From Immersiella caudata (taxonomy: Eukaryota; Ascomycota; Sordariomycetes; Sordariales; Lasiosphaeriaceae), in the NCBI GenBank assembly GCA_030512335.1, contig JAULSU010000006.1, forward strand, positions 3,782,001 to 3,846,000: a stretch of 64,000 bases of DNA, written 5' to 3'. A model generated the notes under the pieces. It saw nothing but the letters and a program-made list of their open reading frames with translations. It was not told the DNA's origin and did not search any database. Made by a program: the position numbers and the translations under genes. Positions 21,587-31,606 of this stretch are shown in pieces. How positions within the stretch are numbered: position 1 is the first letter of the stretch; each line of letters starts with the position of its first letter.

Positions 21587-22328
21587 TCAACAAGCAACCT
21601 CAGGCAATACAATCAATTAATCACAAACAAACTCAATTACCATCATTTCTACACAATCCAAGGTGCAGTGTTTCTGACACTTATTTCACAGTAGGTAATT
21701 CTTGTCTATGTCTAAGAGATTACCCTAGTTTCAGCTACTAATCTGTTAGGCCTACTAGAGCCGTCCGTCACCCGCACACCTGCTTGCCTTTTCCCGCCGG
21801 CGAACAGTCGCGAGAATGACGTAAGACCACGTGCTAGAAGATGTGTGTTCACCGCCTGCCTCTTTGTTGGGGCCTTAAGCTGCCCACCATTAATGCGACA
21901 ACCACCGACCAATGAGGACTGCGATCGAGCGGCATTAAGTACAAACCACAGCCAAGCATTTGACGACAACCTGACCTGACTCTCCCGGCTTTACTCCGGC
22001 AGCCATTTACGTTACCACTAACACTACCTCGTGGGGAGGCACAGCACAGCGATGGCAACCTCCGCTCTTAAAATCTCAACATTAATGCCACAGTATTACC
22101 CAGCGCCATGATCTCTTATCGTAAGAATAGCAGCATCGGCCCACAGAATCGGATTTGGGTGTGGCTAGTTTTTATGACTAAGATGTCTTATTTTCGTGAT
22201 GGACAGCGACTTGTATAAGATGGTCCTCAACCACCCCCTTTACACCTTCTCTCAGCCATTAACAGTCCACTTCTATCAACACCTTAACCACGTCACCTGA
22301 CCATTTAAGTCAATAATACTTAACTAAA

Positions 22329-22682
22329 ATGAAGTACCTCACCGCCCTGGCCCTTATATCCGCCACCCTTACAACCCCCCTTTCCCCTCCCCTCTGCTGC
22401 ACCTTTGGTACCTACTGCTACACTATCCCTAACACTGGCATCAAAATTTGCAACGTGTCTAACTAATGGGAACTCGTCGGCCCCTGCCCCTTGGGAACCA
22501 AATGCTCCAACCTCCTGCAGAACGGGTTTACTCTCCCCTTTTACACTAATAAGCCGACTAGGTGCGGTACTGAGGTCGAAAAGAGGAATGGACGGCTGGG
22601 ATAAAGCCCTGGTGAGAAGTACGAGATGCCGGGGAAGTATGATTACTTTGGGCCGTATGTTATCCAGGTGTGCGATACGTAG
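22329..22682 (+). pseudogene. Decayed small secreted cysteine-rich protein gene
   Basis: A single frame of 117 codons runs from the ATG at 22329 to a TAG at 22680-22682 and is broken by two TAA codons, at 22464-22466 and 22602-22604. It opens with a typical signal peptide (MKYLTALALISA, cleavage likely near residue 18-21). Eight Cys are spread over the whole frame, beginning with a Cys pair at residues 23-24. Coding character continues after both stops (GPCPLGTKCSN, then MPGKYDYFGPYVIQVCD), so I read it as a dead small secreted protein gene, the class to which many fungal effectors belong. Family not recognised. Both stops could come from CAA by C-to-T change. A TATAAG lies 110 bp upstream. 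Confidence 0.6.
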
Positions 22683-22821
22683 AATGTGTTGCAGAAGGTG
22701 GGGAATTGTCCTTAAAGGAGTGTCCCGCCAGGGCATCCCAGTAGATACTGACGAACCCGTGACATCAGTATGGCGAACTCGCACCGATCGCAGGTATATT
22801 GCAACCGCGACTCTTTAGAAA

Positions 22822-22845
22822 GCTTGCAGAGGAACCTCTGCAAGC
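22822..22845. repeat. Perfect 11-bp hairpin
   Basis: GCTTGCAGAGG at 22822-22832 and CCTCTGCAAGC at 22835-22845 are exact reverse complements with a 2-base spacer (AA). The position about 140 bp after the secreted-protein relic would allow it to act as a 3' RNA structure, or it may be a relic of a mobile element. Confidence 0.8.
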
Positions 22846-23407
22846 ATTAGCTATTGCAATTCATCGCCAATTACTCTGTCCTCTGGTTCTGATCTATCAG
22901 GTGTATCTCGATAGCTGATCGATACTATCTTCCTTGGCGGATCTTTCTTACAAGGAGTTACTGTCATTATTTGAATGGGATTCCGTTTTGTGTTACGAGC
23001 GTTTAGGAGGGATACAAAAGGGGGATTGGGGGTTAATTGCATTTTGGTGGTTTAATCTATAAGAGAGGTAATGTTAGATGGTGGAAAGAGATAATCAGGG
23101 GGTGAGTTTGCATTTCAGGGGGGTTGGTGTAGCATACAAAGAGGCGCAAACACAAACAGTTTCATTTCAACTTTCTTCCTTCTGCACCCTTTATCAAACA
23201 TCGCACAAACTGGAGTCACTAAGGTTAAGGATTGTGCTGTGATTTTATTAAACTGGAACTCGACGCTAAGAATGTTTTCCTTCGTTCTCACCTTTTCTCT
23301 CCCTTACGAGTGCTCCTTCCCCTTTTGCCCTAAAGTCCCCCGCCCTAGTGTCGTTCGCGACTTATCTCCATATTTAATAATGTAAGGCCACTAACCTTAC
23401 TGCCACA

Positions 23408-23615
23408 GGTGGAAATAACTTACGTTATTACGAGGTGATATAGCGGTGTAGAAAGAAAAGGATGAAGAAAGGAAAGGAGGACAAGGGGTAGTCGTAGCTT
23501 AGCGCCTTCCTCAGCCCATCCGGCCTAACCAGGTAGGTGAAGGGAACTAACTACACCCGTATCCTTTTCTTCATACCCCATTGTACTACCTCATGACAAC
23601 GCAAGTTATTTCCAC
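23408..23615. mobile_element. MITE-like element with long imperfect terminal inverted repeats
   Basis: The left end GGTGGAAATAACTTACGTT and the reverse complement of the right end GGTGGAAATAACTTGCGTT match and continue, with a gap in the middle, to GAAAAGGAT (about 60 bp per arm). Several differences between the arms are A/G or T/C transitions. Size is about 208 bp with no coding capacity. CAG is found just outside both ends, which could be a 3-bp target duplication or chance. Confidence 0.5.
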
Positions 23616-23869
23616 CAGCGGCTGTGAGATTGGTGACCCTGCACTAATCAGACTCACATCACATGCAATCCAGCTCAGCTCCCAGACCTGACCGTCTGGT
23701 AACGAGCGGTTCTGGGCATCTTGCCGAGTCAGTGGCGTCCGGCTAAAGCGCGCACCAGCACCGGAACGGCACTTCCCCGGCGTCGCCTCAAGCTTCCATG
23801 TTTGCTCATGGTCTGATAGATTTCTCGCACACATAAAAGTAAGTAAGCTACCCTATTGCCCATTCGAAC

Positions 23870-24316
23870 ATGTGCTTACACAACCACCAAACACGACATT
23901 CTCCCCGTCTCCATCAAGATCAAGTCCAAGAGCTGAAAATTTTTTCCAATATCATCCCGACCTGCCCTCCGGCAAATGAGCTCCCGCAATTTAACGGGCT
24001 TTCGATTCCAGCAAACATCACGGCCGTCTTCACCCCCCGCAGCAATACAACAGATACAGCCATGATGGCTTACTGCGCCCCTAACACAGTCTATATTACC
24101 GCGGACTGTTATCAATGGTGCGAAAAGGACGGCTCGTCAGAGTCCCAGATTCAAGACAGATTCGGTGCTTACCTCCGTTCCAACGGAAGGAACGGCACCA
24201 CCATCATTGGCGCCCATGTGGCTAGCAGCGCCTCGGGGCAGGCGATCTCTTGGAGTGTGCTTGGGCTATGCGCTCTGTTGATCTCTGAGAGCTGGGCCAT
24301 CAATGCGTTTCTGTAG
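23870..24316 (+). CDS. Possible GPI-type surface protein, N-terminus uncertain
   Basis: Open frame of 148 codons from the ATG at 23870. The middle has a Cys pattern (PTCPPANELPQ, MAYCAPNTVYITADCYQWCE), three N-glycosylation motifs (NIT, NTT, NGT) and a hydrophobic C-terminus (SWSVLGLCALLISESWAINA) preceded by small residues (VASSASGQ), as in GPI-anchored fungal proteins. However, the first 30 residues are polar and no signal peptide is seen. A signal-peptide exon may therefore lie upstream and be lost or unrecognised; the MITE-like element lies about 250 bp before it. Family unknown. Confidence 0.4.
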   Translation: MCLHNHQTRHSPRLHQDQVQELKIFSNIIPTCPPANELPQFNGLSIPANITAVFTPRSNTTDTAMMAYCAPNTVYITADCYQWCEKDGSSESQIQDRFGAYLRSNGRNGTTIIGAHVASSASGQAISWSVLGLCALLISESWAINAFL

Positions 24317-24651
24317 GTCCAGGTGTGGGAAAATGGCAACTGAGTCCGTTTCAACTTGTCAAAACGTTAAACTTCTGTATCACCTGAAAGGGTCCAAACG
24401 GAGCAACTGAATCTCGCACTTTGCCCTGTCCAGTGACTTCAAGGGGCCATTTTGCGGTTGGCACATTTTGGATCCCATGGTGTTCGGATATATGTGCGAT
24501 TGTAGCCTCGAGCTGACTCAGTCTTCTGCATGTGCGTTTCGTTTATGGACGTAAGCCTGAGGCATGACAGCATATAGTATCAAAGCAAAGGAATGCAGAT
24601 TTCCATGTCAAGACTGCCCGTGTTGATGTTGATTTGCCAGCCCCTTTTCAG
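24317..24651. other. Intergenic, no gene seen
   Basis: 335 bp, no feature recognised. Confidence 0.35.
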
Positions 24652-25619
24652 ATGTTGGAAGCCCCAACTCAGAGGAGATCATACTCCCGGTCCTTGACGT
24701 CATCCGCGACTCGGATCCAGTGTGGAGCCCCAAAATATGGAATTTATGGCGCGTCTGACCTCCAACCTTTCCGGTCGACCGACCTGAGCTCAACAAAGCA
24801 CTCATCAAACAAACCGACCGCAACAGAGCGAAAACCGGCTGCAATACCGAGAATCAGAAGGCCGTTGGGCTCCGGAATTGACACGAACGCAGGCGCTGCC
24901 CCCAAGGTCTGTGCAAGCCCAATTGACACGCAGAGACGCGTTTTTGAGCCTGGCTCGTCTCAGAATACAGAAGAAGCTGCCCCACAACCGCACCCCGATA
25001 TCGAAAATCGACCAACTGCAGCGCTAACCAAGGCCAACAACAAGAAACGCAAGTCCACCGATGCTGTCCCAGAAGAAGTCACAACTAGCAGCTCGAAGCC
25101 CGCAAAGAGACCCAAAGCAACCCCACCCATCCCAAAAGAGGCCAGAACCGCCCTCAAAGCTGCCGCAGCCTCCCTCCTAGAAGTCTCCTCCGTCATCGAC
25201 CTTGACCCCGATGAACGAGTCCCCATCTACGACACATGTGACACCATCAGCCGCAAAATCCGCGCCATGCTCGCCAAAGACGGTGTGTGTTGCCCAAGCC
25301 GATTTCCTCCGCGCCATTGTCGCCGCTGCGTACGGGCCCGACAGCGAGATGACAATCCAGTCGAGCTCCTTCTCTAATTTCACGAAGCAAAAGGGGCCTC
25401 TGGCGGGGAATACGAGCGGCGTTTACTACGCGGCGTATGTGTTTTTTTGAGAAGTTGAGGATTAACCAGGGCCTGGGGAAGTCGAATGATCGGGAGATGA
25501 TGAAGGAGATTCATCCGGCGGGAGTGTATACGAAGGTGCAATCGGGCAAGGTGCAGTATGTGGTGAGGGCGAGATCGAAGCCCTTAATGGATAGGTATGG
25601 GCGGGTTAGGTGCTATTGA
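24652..25619 (+). pseudogene. DUF7726-like gene with two frameshifts
   Basis: Three consecutive frames together give one protein. The first part (from the ATG at 24652) is a Ser/Pro/Lys-rich linker with nuclear-localisation-like patches (KKRKS, KPAKRPK). It leads into the conserved domain VPIYDTCDTISRKIRAMLAK. Around 25280-25295 the frame slips by one and continues as AQADFLRAIVAAAYGP, then KQKGPLAGNTSGVYYAAYVF. A run of seven T at about 25441-25447, where six would be in frame, slips it again into FFEKLRINQGLGKSNDREM and MDRYGRV to the stop at 25619. The domain order matches the fungal DUF7726 family as I know it. Both slips are +1. No intron explains them. Sequence error in the T-run cannot be excluded, so it is a probable pseudogene. 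Confidence 0.7.
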
Positions 25620-25735
25620 GACTGTAAGGTATTGAGGGCTGGGCGTTGCCTACTGTTCCAAAAGCCGTCCCTGTTTTTCAAAAGTCTCCTCATCTTGATA
25701 TGCTCCGTCGAACCCCTATTTCAAAGTCTCATGGC

Positions 25736-28700
25736 CTAAGCGGTACCCGATCCGCCACCTCGGCTGCGAGAAAACGCCAATTTGATGGTCGTCTTGACCC
25801 GTTTGGACCGTCCTGGTACATGCAGTCCCGTTTCAAGCTGTTGGTCGTTACCTTCCATGTTCGCCGCGTCGCGCTTCTGTGAGCTTCTTTCCCCTCCTCC
25901 AGATGCCGACTCTCCTGACTCAATCTGCACTGGAGACGGCGTGAGCGGTTCTGTCACCGTAGTCTGCGTTTCCGTCTCCCCACTGGAGTTAGGAAGTGAT
26001 GAGGCAAGGGGCAAGGGGCTGCATGAGCTGGATTCGGAACTGGTGGTGGTTTGAGTACCACCTGTTAGCTCCGATGAAGGGGTTCCAAAACTGTCCTTCG
26101 CAATGGAGATAGCACTAGACAGCTTGCTCGACCAGAACTGGGACGACTTGGAGCGGCCAAAGATTAGAGCCCCGTGCTCACAAGCGTCGACATCCACCCC
26201 TGTCGAGGATTTCATCCTAGGTATCAGACTCTGGAAAGGTGAATCCAAGGAATGTAGCTCCTGCACCACATCGATCCACGGTGAGCCATGTCCTCGCCCT
26301 TCGAAAGGATTACTCCGCGATGGGTTGTGCCAAACGATACCCCGGGACAGTGTGAGAGGTTTTGTCCCTCGGTCTCCGTCACGATCAATGATATCTCGCA
26401 GGTCCGCCATACAGGCAGCGAGAGAACCTACGCCCGTTGGCATGGTGCTCCACGATTGCTGCCACTGCGCAGAGGTAGGTAGTGGTTTGATCAAGTCTCC
26501 GAAACCACGACCGAACAACGTGACGGCGCGGATCGACTTGGCAAAATCCACCCAGTGTCCTCCAGAAGACGGAATAGTCGCCACCTGAAGGTAGAGCGGA
26601 TCTCGCTTGGTGATAATATCGCAAAAATCCCAGCCCTGCACATGGCAATTAAGACTGGGTTTCACGTTGAGCCCTTTTGCCGAGGCTTCGCTCTGCGCCT
26701 CATGGTCAACCAGTTTCTCCAGGATGTCGCACAACTCCATGGTCTTGTCCTCCAGGGTCATGTACGATGTGCTGATTTTCTTCACGGTCTCGCGTCTTCC
26801 GTCCGGCCATTGCACTGTCTCTTCAACACACTTTTCCTCCTTTTCGTAGAGATGAAGTCTCCGATTGGATCGATTCATCAGAGCGGAAAGCGCCGAGTCG
26901 TGTCGATAGCGTACCATTGGCTCTTGGAAGTCCGCTGACTTGAATAGGAATTCGCCGCTGAATTTGTCCCTCCCACAATGTTCCAGCGATGCTCTCAGGA
27001 GGTGAAGCAGGGCGCCAGGTCCGTTGACGAGCCATCCGCGTTTTTCTTCCTCGTCCCAAAGAACAACATATAGTTGGTCCAACCATTGCAACATGGCGAT
27101 GTATCCGTCCTTCGAAATGTGAACCGGGCTATCCTTTCTCCCAACTGAGAACTGACATGCCCCCGTAACGATCTGTCCAAGCGAAAGAGAGACTTTTTCC
27201 AACGTAAATTCCTTCCCGGCGCTGCGGAGAAGGGAGCTTCGGATACTGTAGTTCGCAGTGCTATCACCTGTCTTTCTGGGTTAGTCTGACCCGCAGAAAC
27301 AAATACGAGATATCACTGTGCTAGCACGTGCCAGCAAGGTAAAAAGCCTCTGAGCACTAGCCGATGACGTGCCGTGATGACCTCAGGATGTTGACACTAA
27401 GGGGTTCTTGGGCAAAACGGGAAATATCGAGGTACGAGGCTCTCTCTCCCGCTGGATTGTAGACGAGGTGCCAGAGAACCATGTCCCCAACAGCTTCGAT
27501 AGCGGTGAGCATGGCGGAGAATCCTTTGAGACACAACTGACTGGGAAAGTTGTGCAGTCGCTTTGCACCTATCAGTGCAGCGGCCATGTCGAGCGGCATT
27601 TCAAGGCCAGTGTTAGCGTATGGACGACGTAGGACCGGAAAACCTCGTACGACGACCGGGTTGCGGAACATGCCCAGCCAGCAGCGCCCTGTTGGGTCCT
27701 CAGTTTCATGATCCGTGCCGACGTCAAACCCAATTTCAAAGCGGTGGGTGCAATGGGGTATAATCTCGTCCGGCGAGCGTGGGTTTTGGGATAACGACAC
27801 TCGCGGGGTGCAATAGTTGATCATGTCTTGGTCAGGGCTGGTCCGCAGAGCGGCAGTAATCCACGAAAGGATTTCTCCAACTTCCGAAATGGAATCGGGA
27901 GTCCCACGGGCGCACACCCGGAATTGTGAATCATCACAATGCGGCAGCATCCAGATCTGAGATCGATTGGGTAGCGTTCCTTCAAACAAAACGTCAGCAA
28001 GGGAAATGCATGTTGAACAGCAGGAAGCGCACGTACTAGAACTCCCTTTCCCGGTCCTGATGGTCTCAGAAATTGCTGCGAGGATGCAAGTTCCCATTTC
28101 AGGCCATGTCTGTCGCAAATATTCAGAGCAGGGAAGTGCCTGGGCATTGCTCATGTGCCCCTGTCAGAGTGATGGCCCGGCCAAGGAGGTCCCCAGGTCC
28201 TGCTTCTAAATCCGGAAACTCTTGTTTCATGAACTCAATTGGGTGCCACAGCACTCGTAATGAGGCCATGAATACCGTTGATTCGAGGTGTCTACTGACA
28301 CGTAGCTGACGAAGCAAAGCGCTTAGGATGGTAGATCGAATCTGCACCATCGCGTCTGACTCCGTCGGGGCAGTGAGGGACAGTTGGCAAGATATCCGGG
28401 TCAAAAGCGCTTTGTATGCTTCGGATTTGAACAAAGCGTGCCGGTATCCGAACCTGTCCGGTAGGACTACCTCCTCCGGTTCTTCTCCGTCGGGTTCGGC
28501 TAGGTCGTGAGAGTTGCCACTGTGTGGCTGCCCTTCGGCCAGGGAGTGCCCTTCGGCTTCTGGGCATTCCAAAGTCTCCAGCCAGTTGCTAACGCGAGAG
28601 CTGACAATTCCGCCGTCGACGGGTTCTGGCTCGGGGTCTCCTTCTTCCTCAACTAGCTCCACCATTGTCGTCTCGACTCTCTTCGATATATCACTATTTT

Positions 28701-29300
28701 GTCAGTAAGCCGGCCTTCTGCCATCCTACAGCGGCTACGATATACTCACTGTCTATACTTGTGAAGAAAGTACATCACATCCCTTTGCGATTTCATCGAC
28801 CCCGGCTGGCCGAGCTTCAGTGCGAATGACCTGATCAAGGACGGCAGTTGATGTAATATCAATCCCAATAGCTCAGTATCAGCACCCAAGCCCCGAATAT
28901 GGCCAACGAGATCGTTGACCAGGTCGGATTTGTATCCCTCGAGTTCTGCCCCGGTGACACTGCCCTCGTCTGAGTACACCGCCTCAGCACCGTCCGGTTC
29001 AATCTCGGCAGCCTCAACACTCTCCAGGATCGTAGTATGTGAGCCCAAGCCGCTTTTTTGCTGGTCAGAAGCGAGTGCCGACGCATAGCCGGAGTCAATG
29101 GAGCGACCGTGGACAGTATATGCGTCAAATAGAACTAGCTTGTGCGACAGGTCCCAGAGGATGCCACGCTGTTCTTTTTGACAGATGATATCCGATTCCT
29201 TGTACGAACAGTTGGAATAACGCCTTTTCGACCGCCGCTTCGGACGTGTCTGGCGTGGTTGGAGAGGGCAGGTGGTTGGAGAGGGCAGTGGGTAGTTCAA
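25736..29300 (-). pseudogene. Large fungal-specific gene of unknown function, two lesions
   Basis: A multi-exon minus-strand gene from a widespread, uncharacterised ascomycete family. The exon before 28750 has SHKLVLFDAY and RSIDSGYAS. Intron 28694-28749 joins FLHKYR to DISKRVETT. Intron 27980-28036 joins GKGSS to TLPNRSQIWMLP. Later blocks are GRCWLGMFRNPVVVRGFPV, ANTGLEMPLDMAAAL, GDMVLWHLVYNP and GYIAMLQWLDQLYVVLWDEE, with a Ser/Thr-rich tail ending at 25736. Two lesions are seen. A one-base slip occurs at about 28150-28158, between AITLTGA and SNAQALPCSEYLRQTWP. A TAG at 27359-27357 follows RHVIG, where relatives have Trp (WCSE). After it a short intron (GTGCTA...ACCCAG) joins FYLAG to GDSTANYSI. 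The true 5' start is not found. TGG to TAG fits RIP, or A-to-I mRNA editing known in Sordariomycete fruiting bodies, but the frameshift favours a dead gene. Confidence 0.65.
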
Positions 29301-29689
29301 GTGATTCAGATGATGAGACCTCCCGCGGACACGGTCATTGGCCTGGCTCTGGGAATTCGTCTTCTGACAAGAATTCAGATTTTAACACTAGCCAGAGGGA
29401 TGATGAATCTTTCGTCCTGAATAAGGAACCAGCCGCTTCACAAAGTAGGTCGGGGGAGATATTAGTGCCGCCCATCATCAGAAAGACCACATCCTACCGA
29501 CGGGAGCCGGTGCGTTCGCCAGCACGCGAGCCTAGCAAGACGACGAATATGTGAGTGTATTTCGGTTGAGAAAAGGGAGTGTATTAAATTCAACATTAAG
29601 TACTTATCGAACGAGCCCATCTGTTTCCAGTCTTCCCATCCGGGTCACTCTTATTATTACCTAACCATCCCCGCCCCCCCTTTTCCCTC
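29301..29689. other. Spacer; possible upstream exon region
   Basis: About 390 bp between the large minus-strand gene and the LamG gene. The missing 5' exon of the former may lie here. A plus-strand open frame in this area (29246-29554) is Ser/Asp-rich but has no ATG start. Confidence 0.3.
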
Positions 29690-30682
29690 TCAAAGCCCCG
29701 CCTGCCTAACCACCGCCCAAAACGATCTCTCCCCGCTCGCCCCGCTCAAAAACGCCCTCGCCTTCAACTCCACCACCACATCCTCCCCCAGCGGCCGGTT
29801 CACCACACCCCTTTCGCTCACAATATCCGGATCGCTACTCGCCCAGCTAATCGGCACCCCATTCGACGTCGTCGGCAGGTTGATGTTCCCCCTGACATCC
29901 CCCAGCCCCGGAACACTCAACATGATCAACGCCAGCGTGACTCTATCTTCAATGGAATTATCACCCGGCGCGGGACCGAGCTGCGGTGGACCCAATGCCT
30001 GCGCTTCATTGTTGGAGAGGGCGTGGTCGTACAACCGAAAGTTACGGACGGAACCGGCGAGGTATTTATCGTTTCGGAAAACCGAGCGTCCAATGTAATT
30101 TGCTTGGGTGGAGCCGGTGCCGATGACGCCGGGGGCGGCGATGTTGTCGTTGTTGGTGCGGCCGGAGAGGTAGACTCCGTCTCGCCAGAGGCCTATGCGG
30201 CCGGCGGAGGATTCTATGATGAAGGAAATGGTTACCCACTGATTGCGGGCTAGAGGGGAGGAGGTGCGGATTTCGGCTTCGTTTTCGTAGGTGTTTGGCG
30301 TGATGGCGGCGCGGAGTTCGGGGTCGCCCGTGACGAAAATGTAGCCGTTGCCGTAGCCGTTGGAGCCGGTGTTGCCGATGCCGAAGATGAAGTAGTAGTT
30401 TTGTTGTTCGGAGCGGAGGTTGACTTCGATGCTGGCGCTGATGGAGTATTGGTTGCGCATGAGGTCGTTGGGGAGTTGGATGTAGTCGTCTACGCCGTCG
30501 AGGCGGGCGCCGTTGGCGCCTTGGAGGGCGGGGCCGTTGACGTAGCGCCCGTGGCGATTGTTGCCGCTGTAGTCGGTTGCTTGCGTTCCGGAGGTTTCGT
30601 TCAGGGGGAGGTACATGATGAGTCGGCTGTGGGCTGTCGCCGCCAAGCAGGCGACGGCGAGGAGGGATGGTGAGATACGCAT
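29690..30682 (-). CDS. Secreted LamG-like (concanavalin A-like) domain protein
   Basis: One exon of 330 residues from the ATG at 30682. A signal peptide is clear (MRISPSLLAVACLAATAHS, cleavage near residue 19). The mature protein starts LIMYLPLNETSG and has a LamG/ConA-like jelly-roll domain (about residues 20-220): DYSGNNRHGRYVNGP, RLDGVDDYIQLP, QWVTISFIIESSAGRIGLWR and NFRLYDHALSNNEAQAL. After a short linker follows an atrophied bacterial-Ig-type domain (about 245-330): VPISWASSDPDIVSERGVV. In fungi and bacteria this pair is often attached to arabinan- or other glycan-degrading enzymes. Here no catalytic domain is present, so a carbohydrate-binding secreted protein is the best guess. It looks intact. 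Confidence 0.8.
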   Translation of the reverse strand: MRISPSLLAVACLAATAHSRLIMYLPLNETSGTQATDYSGNNRHGRYVNGPALQGANGARLDGVDDYIQLPNDLMRNQYSISASIEVNLRSEQQNYYFIFGIGNTGSNGYGNGYIFVTGDPELRAAITPNTYENEAEIRTSSPLARNQWVTISFIIESSAGRIGLWRDGVYLSGRTNNDNIAAPGVIGTGSTQANYIGRSVFRNDKYLAGSVRNFRLYDHALSNNEAQALGPPQLGPAPGDNSIEDRVTLALIMLSVPGLGDVRGNINLPTTSNGVPISWASSDPDIVSERGVVNRPLGEDVVVELKARAFLSGASGERSFWAVVRQAGL

Positions 30683-31606
30683 CTTGTGTGCTTGCTTGGG
30701 TCGTACCGCAATCTCGTCAGATGATCAAAACAACGTGAAACGGTGTGATTACCAACTGACGCGGTTCGTGGAGGGTGTCGACACAAGCCTTAAAACTTCC
30801 CCCACTCGGACCGTCGGACTTCGGGGAGAAGTTGACATCTGCATCATCGATATGATATGAGCTTGGTTCCTCGGTGCTGGTGCTACCCGGCTTTGCCTGA
30901 TGTCGGCTAATACAAGACCAAGACTCAAGACCCGGACTCCCCGTCCAAGACCGTTCAAATCCAGGGCGCATGGGACGAGCTAAACCTAAGGAATCAAATC
31001 ATCACGTCTTCGCACTGCAATAGTAGCTCCGCTATCACCTTGCCGATGGACATGGACATGGTGGGTATGAGCCGGCCGGCTCGCTTCCACCGGCTAGACT
31101 TGGCAGGGAATATATCAGCCGCGTTGTTGTCGTCCAAGATAGGACGATAAAACCCCCCATTGGCTCTTTTAAATCCGATTTTGGGAGATAAAGTTGTTTC
31201 CACGAAGCGAGAATCCGCAACTGCTTATTGCCCGGAAGCCTGGTTGCTTATCGATTCCGACTGAAAATCTTCCATTCGACGCGGCCAAGCCACACGCCAT
31301 TCTTCCCCTTTCGGCAGCGGATCTGGCCCGAATCTTCCCCTTTGAGGTTCAGCGAGTCGCAAAAACGACAAAAGCAGCAGCAAAGGACGAAAATAAATAA
31401 CTAAAAAGTACTACAAAATGCATGCTACGCTACCTCAGGGGCCACCGCTGCTCAACAAGATGTAAATCAAGACAAAGAAAGACATCCAACAAGAAAACGC
31501 TCTCTGCTACAAAGCAAACGCCACATGACCTCCAAAATCCCTTCTATCTACCATGAGCTCCATTCTCTAGCCCTGCATATGCTCCGATGCTCCTGTTCCA
31601 TAGTCC
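30683..31606. other. Intergenic, promoter of LamG gene and 3' region of the polyQ gene
   Basis: About 920 bp without a gene I can support. The 5' flank of the LamG gene lies at its left end and the 3' untranslated part of the Pro/Gln-rich gene at its right end. Confidence 0.4.

Larger units (their letters stand above)
21409..21679. mobile_element. Possible solo LTR of a retrotransposon
   Basis: The segment starts TGTTACGACC, like many fungal LTR ends, and could end with CTGACA at 21679 (TG...CA). Alternatively, CAAGG at 21404-21408 is repeated at 21659-21663 and would be a 5-bp target duplication flanking 21409-21658, but that version ends TC instead of CA. The inside is rich in hairpins. 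No internal retrotransposon genes are seen. Confidence 0.25.
21054..22328. other. Gene-poor, AT-rich stretch with repeat-like segments
   Basis: No intact gene. 21080-21220 is strongly AT-rich (TTATTATATACT, TTATATAACGTAATATACC). It contains an LTR-like segment and hairpins listed separately. A TATAAG at 22214-22219 lies about 110 bp upstream of the secreted-protein relic. Confidence 0.4.
22683..23869. other. Gene-free stretch with hairpin and MITE-like repeat
   Basis: No gene recognised in about 1.2 kb. Contains the hairpin at 22822-22845 and the inverted-repeat element at about 23408-23615, both listed separately. Confidence 0.4.

Noticed and set aside
29246..29554. Plus-strand Ser/Asp-rich frame that could be a divergent gene
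   Set aside because: No ATG start, no domain, and it overlaps the probable 5' region of the large minus-strand gene.
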